Below, piece after piece: positions 25,570 to 33,413 of a stretch of 64,000 nt of DNA. Made by a program: the position numbers and the translations under genes. Origin of the DNA: Pseudomonas sp. PICF141 (GTDB lineage Bacteria > Pseudomonadota > Gammaproteobacteria > Pseudomonadales > Pseudomonadaceae); NCBI RefSeq assembly GCF_002286815.1, contig NZ_MUNM01000083.1:62001-126000 (forward strand), written 5' to 3'. Numbering within the stretch: the stretch's first letter is position 1; every line of letters begins with the position of its first letter. The notes beneath the pieces are model-generated. The model was not told where the DNA came from and did not search any database. It saw only the letters and a program-made list of their open reading frames with translations.

Positions 25570-26916
25570 ATGAGCCAACCCTGGAGCCCTGACAGCTGGC
25601 GCGCCCTGCCGATCCAGCAACAACCTCAATACCCCGACGCGGCGCATTTGCTGCACGTCGAGCAAACCCTGGCGAGCTATCCACCGCTGGTGTTTGCCGG
25701 TGAAGCCCGGGAGTTGCGTCGTCAGTTCGCCGAAGTGACTCAGGGCCGGGCGTTTCTGTTGCAGGGCGGCGACTGCGCCGAAAGCTTCGCCGAATTCTCC
25801 GCTGCGAAAATTCGTGACACGTTTAAAGTGCTGCTGCAAATGGCGATCGTCATGACCTTCGCCGCCGGTTGCCCGGTGGTGAAAGTCGGACGCATGGCCG
25901 GCCAGTTCGCCAAACCCCGTTCGGCCAACGATGAAACCATCAACGGCGTGACGCTGCCGGCCTACCGTGGCGACATCGTCAACGGCATCGGTTTCGACGA
26001 AAAAAGCCGCGTGCCGGATCCGGACCGTCTGCTGCAGTCTTATCACCAGTCCACCGCAACCCTGAACCTGCTGCGTGCCTTTGCCCAGGGCGGCTTTGCC
26101 GACCTGCATCAGGTGCACAAATGGAACCTGGATTTCATCGCCAACTCGGCGCTGGCCGAGAAGTACAGCCACCTGGCCGACCGCATCGATGAAACCCTGG
26201 CCTTCATGCGCGCCTGCGGCATGGACAGTTCGCCGCAACTGCGCGAAACCAGTTTCTTCACTGCCCATGAAGCGCTGCTACTGAACTACGAAGAAGCCTT
26301 CGTGCGTCGCGACAGCCTGACCAACGACTACTACGATTGCTCGGCCCACATGCTGTGGATCGGCGACCGGACCCGTCAACTGGACGGCGCGCATGTCGAA
26401 TTCCTGCGCGGGGTGCACAACCCGATCGGCGTGAAGGTCGGCCCGAGCATGAACCCCGAAGACCTGATTCGCCTGATCGACGTGCTCAACCCGGACAACG
26501 ATCCGGGTCGCCTGAACCTGATTGCACGGATGGGCGCGAACAAGGTCGGCGATCACCTGCCGCAGCTGATCCGCGCGGTGCAGCGCGAGGGCAAGCAGGT
26601 GCTTTGGAGTTCCGACCCGATGCACGGCAATACCATCAAGGCCAGCAGTGGCTACAAGACTCGTGACTTCGCGCAGATTCTTGGCGAGGTGAAACAGTTC
26701 TTCCAGGTTCACGAGGCGGAAGGCAGTTATGCCGGCGGCATCCACATCGAAATGACCGGGCAGAACGTCACCGAATGCATCGGCGGCGCGCGGCCGATTA
26801 CCGAGGATGGATTGTCGGATCGTTACCACACCCACTGCGACCCACGGATGAATGCCGATCAGTCGCTGGAATTGGCGTTCTTGATTGCTGAAACCCTGAA
26901 GCAGGTTCGGCGCTAA
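25570..26916 (+). CDS. 3-deoxy-7-phosphoheptulonate (DAHP) synthase, class II
   Basis: 448 residues; condenses PEP with erythrose-4-phosphate at the entry to the shikimate pathway. The class II signature is clear: FLLQGGDCAESFAEF, KVGRMAGQFAKPRS, HTPHEALLLNYEEA-type motif (TAHEALLLNYEEAFVR), KVGPSM and WSSDPMHGNT. This is the long-form enzyme of the PA2843 type, not the short PhzC form. The same window also encodes a class I enzyme at 40.3 kb, so the strain has two unrelated DAHP synthases with likely different feedback. Confidence 0.95.
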   Translation: MSQPWSPDSWRALPIQQQPQYPDAAHLLHVEQTLASYPPLVFAGEARELRRQFAEVTQGRAFLLQGGDCAESFAEFSAAKIRDTFKVLLQMAIVMTFAAGCPVVKVGRMAGQFAKPRSANDETINGVTLPAYRGDIVNGIGFDEKSRVPDPDRLLQSYHQSTATLNLLRAFAQGGFADLHQVHKWNLDFIANSALAEKYSHLADRIDETLAFMRACGMDSSPQLRETSFFTAHEALLLNYEEAFVRRDSLTNDYYDCSAHMLWIGDRTRQLDGAHVEFLRGVHNPIGVKVGPSMNPEDLIRLIDVLNPDNDPGRLNLIARMGANKVGDHLPQLIRAVQREGKQVLWSSDPMHGNTIKASSGYKTRDFAQILGEVKQFFQVHEAEGSYAGGIHIEMTGQNVTECIGGARPITEDGLSDRYHTHCDPRMNADQSLELAFLIAETLKQVRR

Positions 26917-26927
26917 ATCGCGTCGCC

Positions 26928-27001
26928 GCCATCGCGGGCAAGCCTCGCTCCAACAGGAATTCACGATCCCTTGCAGGAGCGAGGCTCGCCCGCGAAGGCG
27001 T
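26928..27001. repeat. REP pair (inverted) after DAHP synthase
   Basis: Two inverted units (ATCGCGGGCAAGCCTCGCTCC and GGAGCGAGGCTCGCCCGCGA), immediately abutting the truncated end of the YcaQ-like remnant at 27.0 kb. Confidence 0.85.
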
Positions 27002-27008
27002 TAGCTCA

Positions 27009-27269
27009 ATCACCCTCAATCTGTGCCAATGCCTCCAGCAGCCTGATCAAGCAAGTCGGATGAATAGTTGCCAAGACGGGAAAACAAGGGAAGGTAGTGC
27101 GAACGCACCAACGCATTGACGAATCAATCTGCAGAATGCCCAGGCGCTCGATCAGCCGGTTGAGCTGAACCGCTTTGATCGCCGCTGGCGGCTGGCGCCC
27201 GTTGAACCCTTGGGCAGCCAGCGCCAGACGCCGAGCCTGTTTGAGGGAAAAGGACAGCGTGGCGGGCAT
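27009..27269 (-). pseudogene. Truncated, frameshifted YcaQ-like (winged-helix, DNA crosslink glycosylase family) remnant
   Basis: Only the first ~90 residues of a ~400-residue family remain. From ATG 27269 (AAGGAG six bases upstream) the frame reads PATLSFSLKQARRLALAAQG then LNRLIERLGILQIDS, a YcaQ-type N-terminus. Near 27118-27123 one base is missing: shifting frame restores NALVRSHYLPLFSRLGNYSS, the expected continuation, and then reaches a stop about 30 codons later beside a REP pair. The homology ends there, so the rest of the gene has been lost. Function is surely gone. Confidence 0.75.
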
Positions 27270-27333
27270 GAGCATCTCCTTGTCTGCTCGCAACCTGCCT
27301 CACCCGAAAGTGGTTTGTGTAGCGATGGCATCA

Positions 27334-27549
27334 TCATTTATGCATCGGATCATCCCAGAACGGTCTTACCGTCTCATGCTCCACATCCGCACGGCTCACG
27401 CCGATATCCTTCAGTGCTTCGTCGCTCAAGCCCGCCAACATTTCACGTTCACGGTGAAGTTCGTACCAGCGACTAAACTTGTGCAGCAGATCGGATACCG
27501 CGTGGATTGAAAGTTTTTGTTCCGTTACATGCTCGTTGTGACCTTTCAT
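27334..27549 (-). CDS. DUF1127 (YjiS-like) small protein
   Basis: 71 residues. The DUF1127 core is FSRWYELHREREMLAGLSDEALKDIGVSRADVEHE, usually W-x(n)-R-x-L-x-x-L-s/d-D-x-x-L-x-D-I-G-l-s-r. AAAGGAGG lies eight bases before the ATG. The same frame is open far upstream across the LysR gene, but only this C-terminal part is family-like. Small DUF1127 proteins bind RNA or affect phosphate and C1 metabolism in some alphaproteobacteria; here the function is unknown. Divergent from the LysR regulator. Confidence 0.85.
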   Translation of the reverse strand: MKGHNEHVTEQKLSIHAVSDLLHKFSRWYELHREREMLAGLSDEALKDIGVSRADVEHETVRPFWDDPMHK

Positions 27550-27645
27550 CGTGTAGCCCTCCTTTAGGGATGGCCCAAGTCTCGCGCCAGCGCTAAGATC
27601 AATCCAACGAATGTTTCTGATGGCATACATCTCGGAGATTGATGA

Positions 27646-28500
27646 GTGTCCACCTACCCCAGTATCGACACCGATGTACTGCGCACCTTTGTCGCGATTG
27701 CCGATCAGGGCGGTTTTACCCGCGCCGGTGAAATGGTCAACCGCACCCAGTCGGCGGTGAGCATGCAGATGAAACGCCTGGAAGAAGACGTGCTGCAGCG
27801 CCAGCTGTTCGAACGCGACGGGCGCCAGGTCAAGCTGACCGCCGAAGGCCAGGTTTTGCTGGGCTATGCGCGGCGCATCCTCAAACTCCACAGCGAAGTC
27901 TTCAATACCCTGCGTGAGCCGCACATGGTCGGCACGGTGCGCATCGGCACGCCCGATGATTACGTCATGCGTTTTTTGCCGGGCATCCTGTCGCGCTTCG
28001 CGCAGTTCTACCCGCTGATCCAGATCGAAGTTCACTGCGAATCGACCCGGCAACTGTTGCAGCGCCAGGACCTGGACTTGTCCATTGTCACCCGCGAGCC
28101 GGGCAACGAGATCGGCCAATTGTTGCGCAAGGAGCGGTTTGTCTGGGCCGAAGCCCAATGCTTCAACGCCCATGAGCAAACACCGTTGCCGCTGGCGATG
28201 TTCAACAGTGATTGTTTCTGCCGCCTCTGGGCATGCAATGCCCTGGACGCCATGGGCCGCGACTACCGGATTGCCTACAACAGCTCCAGCCTGTCGGCGT
28301 TGATGGCCGTGGTCAGCGCGGGTCTGGCGATCACCGCGCAGCTGGAAAGCCTGATTACACCGGACATGCGTATCCTTGGCGCCAACGAAGACCTGCCGCT
28401 GTTGCCGGAAGCCAGCATCATGCTGATCCGCAACCTGAACAACCCTTCGCCGATCACCGAATGCCTGGCCGAGCACATCGTCGAAGGTTTCAAGCTTTAA
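27646..28500 (+). CDS. LysR-family transcriptional regulator
   Basis: 284 residues; N-terminal wHTH (LRTFVAIADQGGFTRAGEMVNRTQSAVSMQMKRLEE) and periplasmic-binding-like effector domain (about 90-280). GTG start at 27646 with GGAG eight bases upstream. It converges with the TauE permease, sharing 11 bases at the 3' ends, and is divergent from the DUF1127 gene, which may be its target. Effector unknown. Confidence 0.9.
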   Translation: MSTYPSIDTDVLRTFVAIADQGGFTRAGEMVNRTQSAVSMQMKRLEEDVLQRQLFERDGRQVKLTAEGQVLLGYARRILKLHSEVFNTLREPHMVGTVRIGTPDDYVMRFLPGILSRFAQFYPLIQIEVHCESTRQLLQRQDLDLSIVTREPGNEIGQLLRKERFVWAEAQCFNAHEQTPLPLAMFNSDCFCRLWACNALDAMGRDYRIAYNSSSLSALMAVVSAGLAITAQLESLITPDMRILGANEDLPLLPEASIMLIRNLNNPSPITECLAEHIVEGFKL

Positions 28501-29239
28501 ACGCGAGCATCACCGCGCAAACCACCAGAAAACCACAGAACAGCCCGCGCAGGAGCCGCTCCGGTAAGGCGTGGGCAATTCTCACGCCCCAGCTGATGCT
28601 CATCAATCCTCCGACCGCCAATGGCACGCCAATCGCCCAGTCCACCTGATGATGCACCGCATAAGTTGCCAGGGTGACGCCGGTACTTGGCAACGCCAAC
28701 GCCAGCGCCAACCCCTGGGCAACCACTTGAGTGGTACCGAACAGGCTGGTCAACACCGGTGTTGCCACCACTGCCCCGCCCACTCCAAATAGTCCACCCA
28801 TTGTGCCGGAAGCCGCGCCGAGCACGCCCAGCCACGGCCAGGAATAACGCATCTGCGTAGAGGCCGGTGCGTTGGTGGTGAACATTCGCATCAGGTTGTA
28901 GGCCGACAGCGCGATCAGGAAAGCGACGAAGCCCAAGCGCATGGTCTGCGCATCGATACCCACCGCCCAGATCGAACCGATCCAGGCAAAACAGAACCCC
29001 ATCAAGGCCAGTGGCAGCGCATGCTGCAATTCGATGCGATTGCGCTGGTGATAGCGCCACAACGCCAGCATCACGTTCGGCACCACCATCACCAGCGCCG
29101 TGCCTTGGGCGATCTGCTGATCGAGCCCGAACCACACGCCCAGCAGCGGAATTGCGACCAACCCGCCACCGATGCCGAACAGGCCGCCAAGGGTCCCCAA
29201 GGCCGCGCCAAAAACCAGATACAACATGAATTCAATCAC
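28490..29239 (-). CDS. TauE/SafE-family permease (sulfite/sulfonate exporter family)
   Basis: 249 residues, about eight membrane helices in two repeats, each opening with the family glycine motif: GTLGGLFGIGGGLVAIPLL (about 15-33) and GTMGGLFGVGGAVVATPVL (about 145-163). The family exports sulfoacetate, sulfite or related organic anions. Divergent from the LysR gene at 29.35 kb, which may control it. Substrate cannot be inferred. Confidence 0.9.
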   Translation of the reverse strand: MIEFMLYLVFGAALGTLGGLFGIGGGLVAIPLLGVWFGLDQQIAQGTALVMVVPNVMLALWRYHQRNRIELQHALPLALMGFCFAWIGSIWAVGIDAQTMRLGFVAFLIALSAYNLMRMFTTNAPASTQMRYSWPWLGVLGAASGTMGGLFGVGGAVVATPVLTSLFGTTQVVAQGLALALALPSTGVTLATYAVHHQVDWAIGVPLAVGGLMSISWGVRIAHALPERLLRGLFCGFLVVCAVMLAFKA

Positions 29240-29349
29240 GGGGCGTTTTTCCTTTTGTGAGGCTGTTCATCCTACGCAGTCGGCTCTGGCGGGGAAACGC
29301 ACAGCAACGCACAATGGCTGTGCCAATTTCGCATAAGCGCCGACGAACC

Positions 29350-30305
29350 ATGAACCCCAATCAATTGACCGAACAACTTGGCCTGTTTCTCGATGTGCTG
29401 GAAAGTGGCAGTTTTTCCGCCGCATCCCGACGCCATCCCTTGACGCCTTCGGCCGTCGCGCGACGCATTGATAGCCTGGAAAACGCCGTTGGCAGCCAGT
29501 TGTTCATCCGCAGCACCCACGCGGTGCGCGCGACCCCGGCCGGTCTGGCTTTTGCTGAACGTGCGCGGCGGATCGTCGCTGAACTGCGCCTGGCCCGTGC
29601 GGAAGCGGTGTCTCTTAGCAGTGCGCCGGAAGGCTTGATTCGGGTGGATGCGCCGGCAGCGTTCGGACGACGCCATCTGGCGCCGGCGATTGCCGATTTC
29701 CTGACGCTTTACCCTGGCCTGGACGTGCAATTGCACCTGATCGACAGCTTTGTCGACATGCAGGGCTTGAACCTGGGCAAAGTCGATCTGGTACTGCGTG
29801 CCGGGCAGATGGCCGATACTCGACTGGTGGCGACGCCGCTGGCGAGCATGGTGCGTATCGCCTGCGCCAGCCCCGATTACCTGCAACGCCGTGGCGTGCC
29901 CACCGACCCAGCGCAGCTGGGCGACCATGATGGCCTCGACTGGGAGGGCCTGGCTCCGCCCTTCGCTTGGCGCTTCGAGCAGAATGGGCAGATGCATTTG
30001 CACCGGCCTGCGCGAATCCGCATGAGCGCCAACAATGCCGAGGCACTGGTCTGCGGTGCATTGGCCGGGTTGGGCATCGCGCATTTACCGACGTGGCTGG
30101 CCAGCGAATATTATTACGCGGCGAACTGCTGCCGCTGTTCTGCGAAAACGGTCTGCCAAAACCGGAAAGCACCGGCATTTACGCATTGCGCCTGGAGCAA
30201 CAACCCAGTTCGCGCAGCCGCTTGTTGCTGGAGTACCTGAAGACCCGTTTCAGCCCCATTCCGCCGTGGGATCTGGCGCTGCAAACCAATCTGGATCGCC
30301 ACTAG
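29350..30305 (+). pseudogene. LysR-family regulator with C-terminal frameshift
   Basis: The N-terminal wHTH (LTEQLGLFLDVLESGSFSAASRRHPLTPSAVARRIDSLE) and most of the effector domain are intact up to about residue 252 (LPTWLASE). At 30106-30117 one base appears missing: the frame runs into Cys-rich nonsense and stops at 30240, whereas the next frame gives a typical end (RGELLPLFCENGLP..., then EYLKTRFSPIPPWD) to 30305. Without the shift the product would be about 318 residues, normal for the family. Either a real mutation or a base-call error. It faces the TauE permease divergently. Confidence 0.75.
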
Positions 30306-30374
30306 TCCAGAATTATCTGGCGCATTAAAGATTCGCCCGCTAGATTCATGACGATCACTGATCAAGGCTTTGAA

Positions 30375-30836
30375 ATGAACACCGAGCGCAACAAACCGGA
30401 CAACTGCGAAGACCTGCTGCTGGACAATCAGGTCTGCTTCGCCCTGCATTCCACCTCGCTGCTGATGACCAAGGTCTACAAGCCGCTGCTGCAAGCGCTG
30501 GGCCTGACCTATCCGCAGTATCTGGCAATGATGGTGTTGTGGGAAAAGGATGGGTTGACGGTCGGCGAAATCAGCACCCGCCTGCTGACCGATCCCGGTT
30601 CCCTCACCCCGCTGCTCAAGCGCCTGGAAGCCGAAGGCCTGCTGAGCCGCACCCGCAGCCGTGAAGACGAGCGAGTAGTGATCGTCGAATTGACCGAGCA
30701 AGGCCGTGCCCTGCGCGACAAGGCGCGGGGCATTCCCCAGTGCATCCTCGGCGCCAGCGGACAAACGCTGGAGCAGCTGAAGAAGCTGCAAGCGGATCTT
30801 CAAGCGCTGCGTAGTCATCTGCAAGACAGCCTTTAG
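30375..30836 (+). CDS. ohrR: Organic-peroxide-sensing repressor OhrR (MarR family)
   Basis: 153 residues. Reactive cysteine C21 (NQVCFALHST) with the conserved tyrosines of KVYKPLL and TYPQYLAMM; a second cysteine C123 suggests a 2-Cys mechanism, as in Xanthomonas OhrR. Winged-helix DNA-recognition segment DPGSLTPLLKRLEAEGLL. ATG 30375 is preferred; an in-frame ATG at 30348 would add nine residues. It lies 330 bases before ohr on the same strand with a REP pair between. Oxidation by organic hydroperoxides should release ohr. Confidence 0.9.
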   Translation: MNTERNKPDNCEDLLLDNQVCFALHSTSLLMTKVYKPLLQALGLTYPQYLAMMVLWEKDGLTVGEISTRLLTDPGSLTPLLKRLEAEGLLSRTRSREDERVVIVELTEQGRALRDKARGIPQCILGASGQTLEQLKKLQADLQALRSHLQDSL

Positions 30837-30850
30837 ACCGCGTAATCGTT

Positions 30851-30947
30851 CTTCGCGGGCACGCCTCGCTCCTACAGGTTTGCGGTCATAGCATAATTTG
30901 TAAACGACACAAAACCTGTGGGAGCGAGGCTTGCCCGCGAAGGCGTC
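30851..30947. repeat. REP pair (inverted) between ohrR and ohr
   Basis: Inverted units TTCGCGGGCACGCCTCGCTCCTACAG and CTGTGGGAGCGAGGCTTGCCCGCGAA with about 45 bases between, possibly separating ohrR and ohr transcription. Confidence 0.85.
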
Positions 30948-31068
30948 CTCCCCGTCGCAAAAAAATTTCACCACGCAAAAATCCCGCACGAAAGCCTCTA
31001 CCTCAAGCCTCTCCTCCCCAATCGAATTGCTGAATGACGACTCAAAACAAATTTTTTCGAAAATTTAT

Positions 31069-31134
31069 CTTGCGCACTAAATATTAGCGAGCTACATTCA
31101 CCTCGCACTTACTTAGCGCGCAAACATTTAGCGC
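31069..31134 (+). promoter_or_regulatory. ohr promoter region with repeated TTAGCGC half-sites (candidate OhrR operators)
   Basis: CTAA-ATA-TTAG (31077-31087) is a perfect dyad within TTGCGCACTAAATATTAGCG, and TTAGCGC recurs at 31113-31119 and 31128-31134. The AT-rich spacing and the location 30-100 bases before ohr suit OhrR binding over the promoter. Confidence 0.45.
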
Positions 31135-31165
31135 AAAAACATCAAACCCAAACGAGGCTCACACC

Positions 31166-31585
31166 ATGCAAACTCTCTACACCGCAATCGCAACCTCCAC
31201 CGGCGGCCGTGACGGTCGTGCGATCTCCAGCGACAACGTGCTCGACGTCAAACTTGCCACCCCGAAAGAACTTGGTGGCGCAGGCGGCGCGGCAACCAAC
31301 CCGGAACAACTGTTCGCCGCGGGCTACTCCGCCTGCTTTATCGGTGCGCTGAAATTCGTCGCCAGCCAGAGCAAACGCAAAATCCCCGACGATGCGTCGA
31401 TCACCGCCCATGTCGGCATCGGCCAGATCCCTGGCGGCTTCGGTCTGGACATCGATCTGCACATCAGCTTGCCGGGTCTTGAGCAGGCTGACGCACAAAG
31501 CCTGGTCGAAGCTGCCCACCAGGTTTGCCCGTACTCCAATGCCACCCGTGGCAATGTCGATGTGCGCCTGCACGTTGCCGTCTAA
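31166..31585 (+). CDS. ohr: Organic hydroperoxide resistance protein Ohr
   Basis: 139 residues, OsmC/Ohr fold dimeric peroxidase reducing fatty-acid hydroperoxides with lipoylated proteins. Both catalytic cysteines are visible, in GYSACFIGALKFVA and HQVCPYSNATRGNV, plus the conserved RDGRAISSDNVLDVKLATP segment that supplies the catalytic Arg. Typical full length. The esterase gene follows after 26 bases and is probably co-transcribed. Confidence 0.96.
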   Translation: MQTLYTAIATSTGGRDGRAISSDNVLDVKLATPKELGGAGGAATNPEQLFAAGYSACFIGALKFVASQSKRKIPDDASITAHVGIGQIPGGFGLDIDLHISLPGLEQADAQSLVEAAHQVCPYSNATRGNVDVRLHVAV

Positions 31586-31611
31586 CTGCTGACTCCAAGG
31601 CCTGACAGGAA

Positions 31612-32631
31612 ATGAACATGAACACTTTCAGCAACGTCTTGACCGGTACCCTTCTCGCCCTGTCCATCAACAGTGCATTCGCAGGCAATGGGGTTGAACA
31701 CAACACCCAGGCGTTCCTCGATGTACTGAACGCCGGCACCGGCAAACCGATTGAACAGCTCACGCCTGCCGATGCCCGTGCGGTGTTGGTGGGTGCGCAG
31801 GCCGGAGTGAAACTGACACTGCCCAAAGCCGATGTCAGCGAGAAGACCATCCAGGTCGACGGCCAACCGATCAGCCTGACCATCGTTCGGCCGGCGGGGG
31901 TCAAAGGCGAGCTGCCAGTGTTCATGTTCTTCCATGGCGGTGGTTGGGTGCTGGGGGATTTCCCAACCCACGAACGGCTGGTTCGGGACCTGGTAACAGG
32001 TTCGGGCGCGGCGGCAGTATTCGTCAATTACACCCCTTCGCCAGAGGCGCATTACCCGGTGGCGATCAATCAAGCGTATGCCGCGACGAAGTGGGTGGCC
32101 GAGCACGGTAAAGAAATCAACGTCGATGGCAAACGTCTGGCCGTGGCCGGCAACAGCGTCGGTGGCAACATGGCAGCCGTGGTTGCGCTGATGGCCAAAG
32201 ACAAAGGCACGCCAGCGATCAGGTATCAGGTGTTGTTGTGGCCGGTGACTGACGCCAGCTTCGAAACGGCGTCTTACAACCAGTTCGCCGAGGGGCACTT
32301 CCTCACCAAAAACATGATGAAGTGGTTCTGGGACAACTACACAACCGATGCCAGACAAAGGAACGAGATTTACGCCTCACCGCTGCGGGCAACCACCGCG
32401 CAACTCAAGGGCTTGCCACCTGCGCTGGTGCAGACGGCCAGCGCCGATGTCCTGCGCGATGAGGGTGAAGCCTACGCCCGCAAACTCGACGAGGCGGGTG
32501 TGCCGGTCACAGCAGTGCGCTACAACGGCATGATCCACGACTACGGTTTGCTCAACGTAGTGAACCAGGTGCCCGCAGTGCGTTCGGCAATGCTGCAGGC
32601 ATCTGAAGAGCTCAAGCAACATTTGAAATAA
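31612..32631 (+). CDS. Secreted alpha/beta-hydrolase (HSL-type esterase/lipase)
   Basis: 339 residues with a signal peptide (about 1-24, ending SAFA). The HSL motif HGGGWVLGD lies near residue 108; the nucleophile is in GNSVGGN, the catalytic Asp in ADVLRDEGEAYA and the His in GMIHDYGLLN. Periplasmic or secreted esterase of unknown substrate. Coupled to ohr, as in several pseudomonads, suggesting co-induction by organic hydroperoxides and possibly lipid clean-up. Confidence 0.9.
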   Translation: MNMNTFSNVLTGTLLALSINSAFAGNGVEHNTQAFLDVLNAGTGKPIEQLTPADARAVLVGAQAGVKLTLPKADVSEKTIQVDGQPISLTIVRPAGVKGELPVFMFFHGGGWVLGDFPTHERLVRDLVTGSGAAAVFVNYTPSPEAHYPVAINQAYAATKWVAEHGKEINVDGKRLAVAGNSVGGNMAAVVALMAKDKGTPAIRYQVLLWPVTDASFETASYNQFAEGHFLTKNMMKWFWDNYTTDARQRNEIYASPLRATTAQLKGLPPALVQTASADVLRDEGEAYARKLDEAGVPVTAVRYNGMIHDYGLLNVVNQVPAVRSAMLQASEELKQHLK

Positions 32632-32638
32632 AGCAAAA

Positions 32639-32725
32639 AGATCGCAGCCTCGTTTCACTCGACAGCTCCTACAGGGGGAATACAAAACCCATGTAGAGCT
32701 GTCGAGTGAAACGAGGCTGCGATCT
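32639..32725. repeat. 87-bp near-perfect palindrome with 30-bp arms
   Basis: The 30-base arms at 32639-32668 and 32696-32725 (AGATCGCAGCCTCGTTTCAC... and its exact complement) are perfectly complementary around a 27-base loop. It is a REP-type doublet found after the esterase stop and could end transcription of ohr-esterase. Confidence 0.85.
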
Positions 32726-32747
32726 ATTGATCCTGATCTTCGGTCAC

Positions 32748-32778
32748 AAAAAAGCCCGACTCAATGGTCGGGCTTTTT
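32748..32778 (-). terminator. Intrinsic terminator of efp
   Basis: AAAAGCCCGAC-tcaatg-GTCGGGCTTTTT; on the minus strand the stem is followed by six U residues, 18 bases beyond the efp stop. Confidence 0.9.
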
Positions 32779-32795
32779 CATTCCTCAAGCTGTGC

Positions 32796-33365
32796 TTATT
32801 TAGCACGGCCTTTGTAGGAACCGCCTTCGCGGGTATCGATTTCGATCATGTCGCCGATTTCGATGAAGTCAGCAACCGACAGCTCGGTACCGTTCTTCAG
32901 TTTGGCAGGCTTCATCACCTTGCCGGAAGTGTCACCGCGAGCGGAACCTTCGGTGTAGTCAACCTGACGCACGATAGTGGTCGGCAGCTCTACGGAAACC
33001 AGACGGTCTTCGAAGAACACGGCTTCACAGACGTCGGTCATGCCTTCTTCGATGAACGGCAGAACGCTTTCGATGTCTTCAGCGTTCAGTTCGTACATGG
33101 TGTAGTCAGTGGTGTCCATGAACGTGTAGGAATCGCCGCTGATGAAGGACAGGGTCGCTTCTTTGCGGTCGAGGATCACGTCGTCCAGTTTGTCGTCGGC
33201 GCTGTAAACGGTTTCGGTCTTGTAACCGGTCAGCAGGTTCTTCAGCTTGGTCTTCATGATCGCGCTGTTACGACCCGACTTGGTGAATTCAGCTTTCTGA
33301 ACCAGCCAAGGATCGTTGTCGATACGGATCACGGTACCGGGTTTGAGTTCTTTACCAGTTTTCAT
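32796..33365 (-). CDS. efp: Translation elongation factor P (Arg32-type)
   Basis: 189 residues, three OB-like domains; relieves ribosome stalling at polyproline. The modification loop reads KSGRNSAIMK with Arg at position 32, not the Lys of beta-lysylated EF-P, so it is the Arg-rhamnosylated class. The enzyme for that, EarP, is encoded 48 bases upstream on the same strand, forming an earP-efp operon. Confidence 0.97.
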   Translation of the reverse strand: MKTGKELKPGTVIRIDNDPWLVQKAEFTKSGRNSAIMKTKLKNLLTGYKTETVYSADDKLDDVILDRKEATLSFISGDSYTFMDTTDYTMYELNAEDIESVLPFIEEGMTDVCEAVFFEDRLVSVELPTTIVRQVDYTEGSARGDTSGKVMKPAKLKNGTELSVADFIEIGDMIEIDTREGGSYKGRAK

Positions 33366-33413
33366 TGCGAATATCCGAATTTGGATGGGATTTACAAAAA
33401 TCTAGGCCGCGTA

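Noticed and set aside
27550..28476. Upstream extension of the DUF1127 frame through the LysR gene
   Set aside because: Only the last 71 residues match DUF1127 and have a ribosome site; the rest is antisense to an intact LysR gene.
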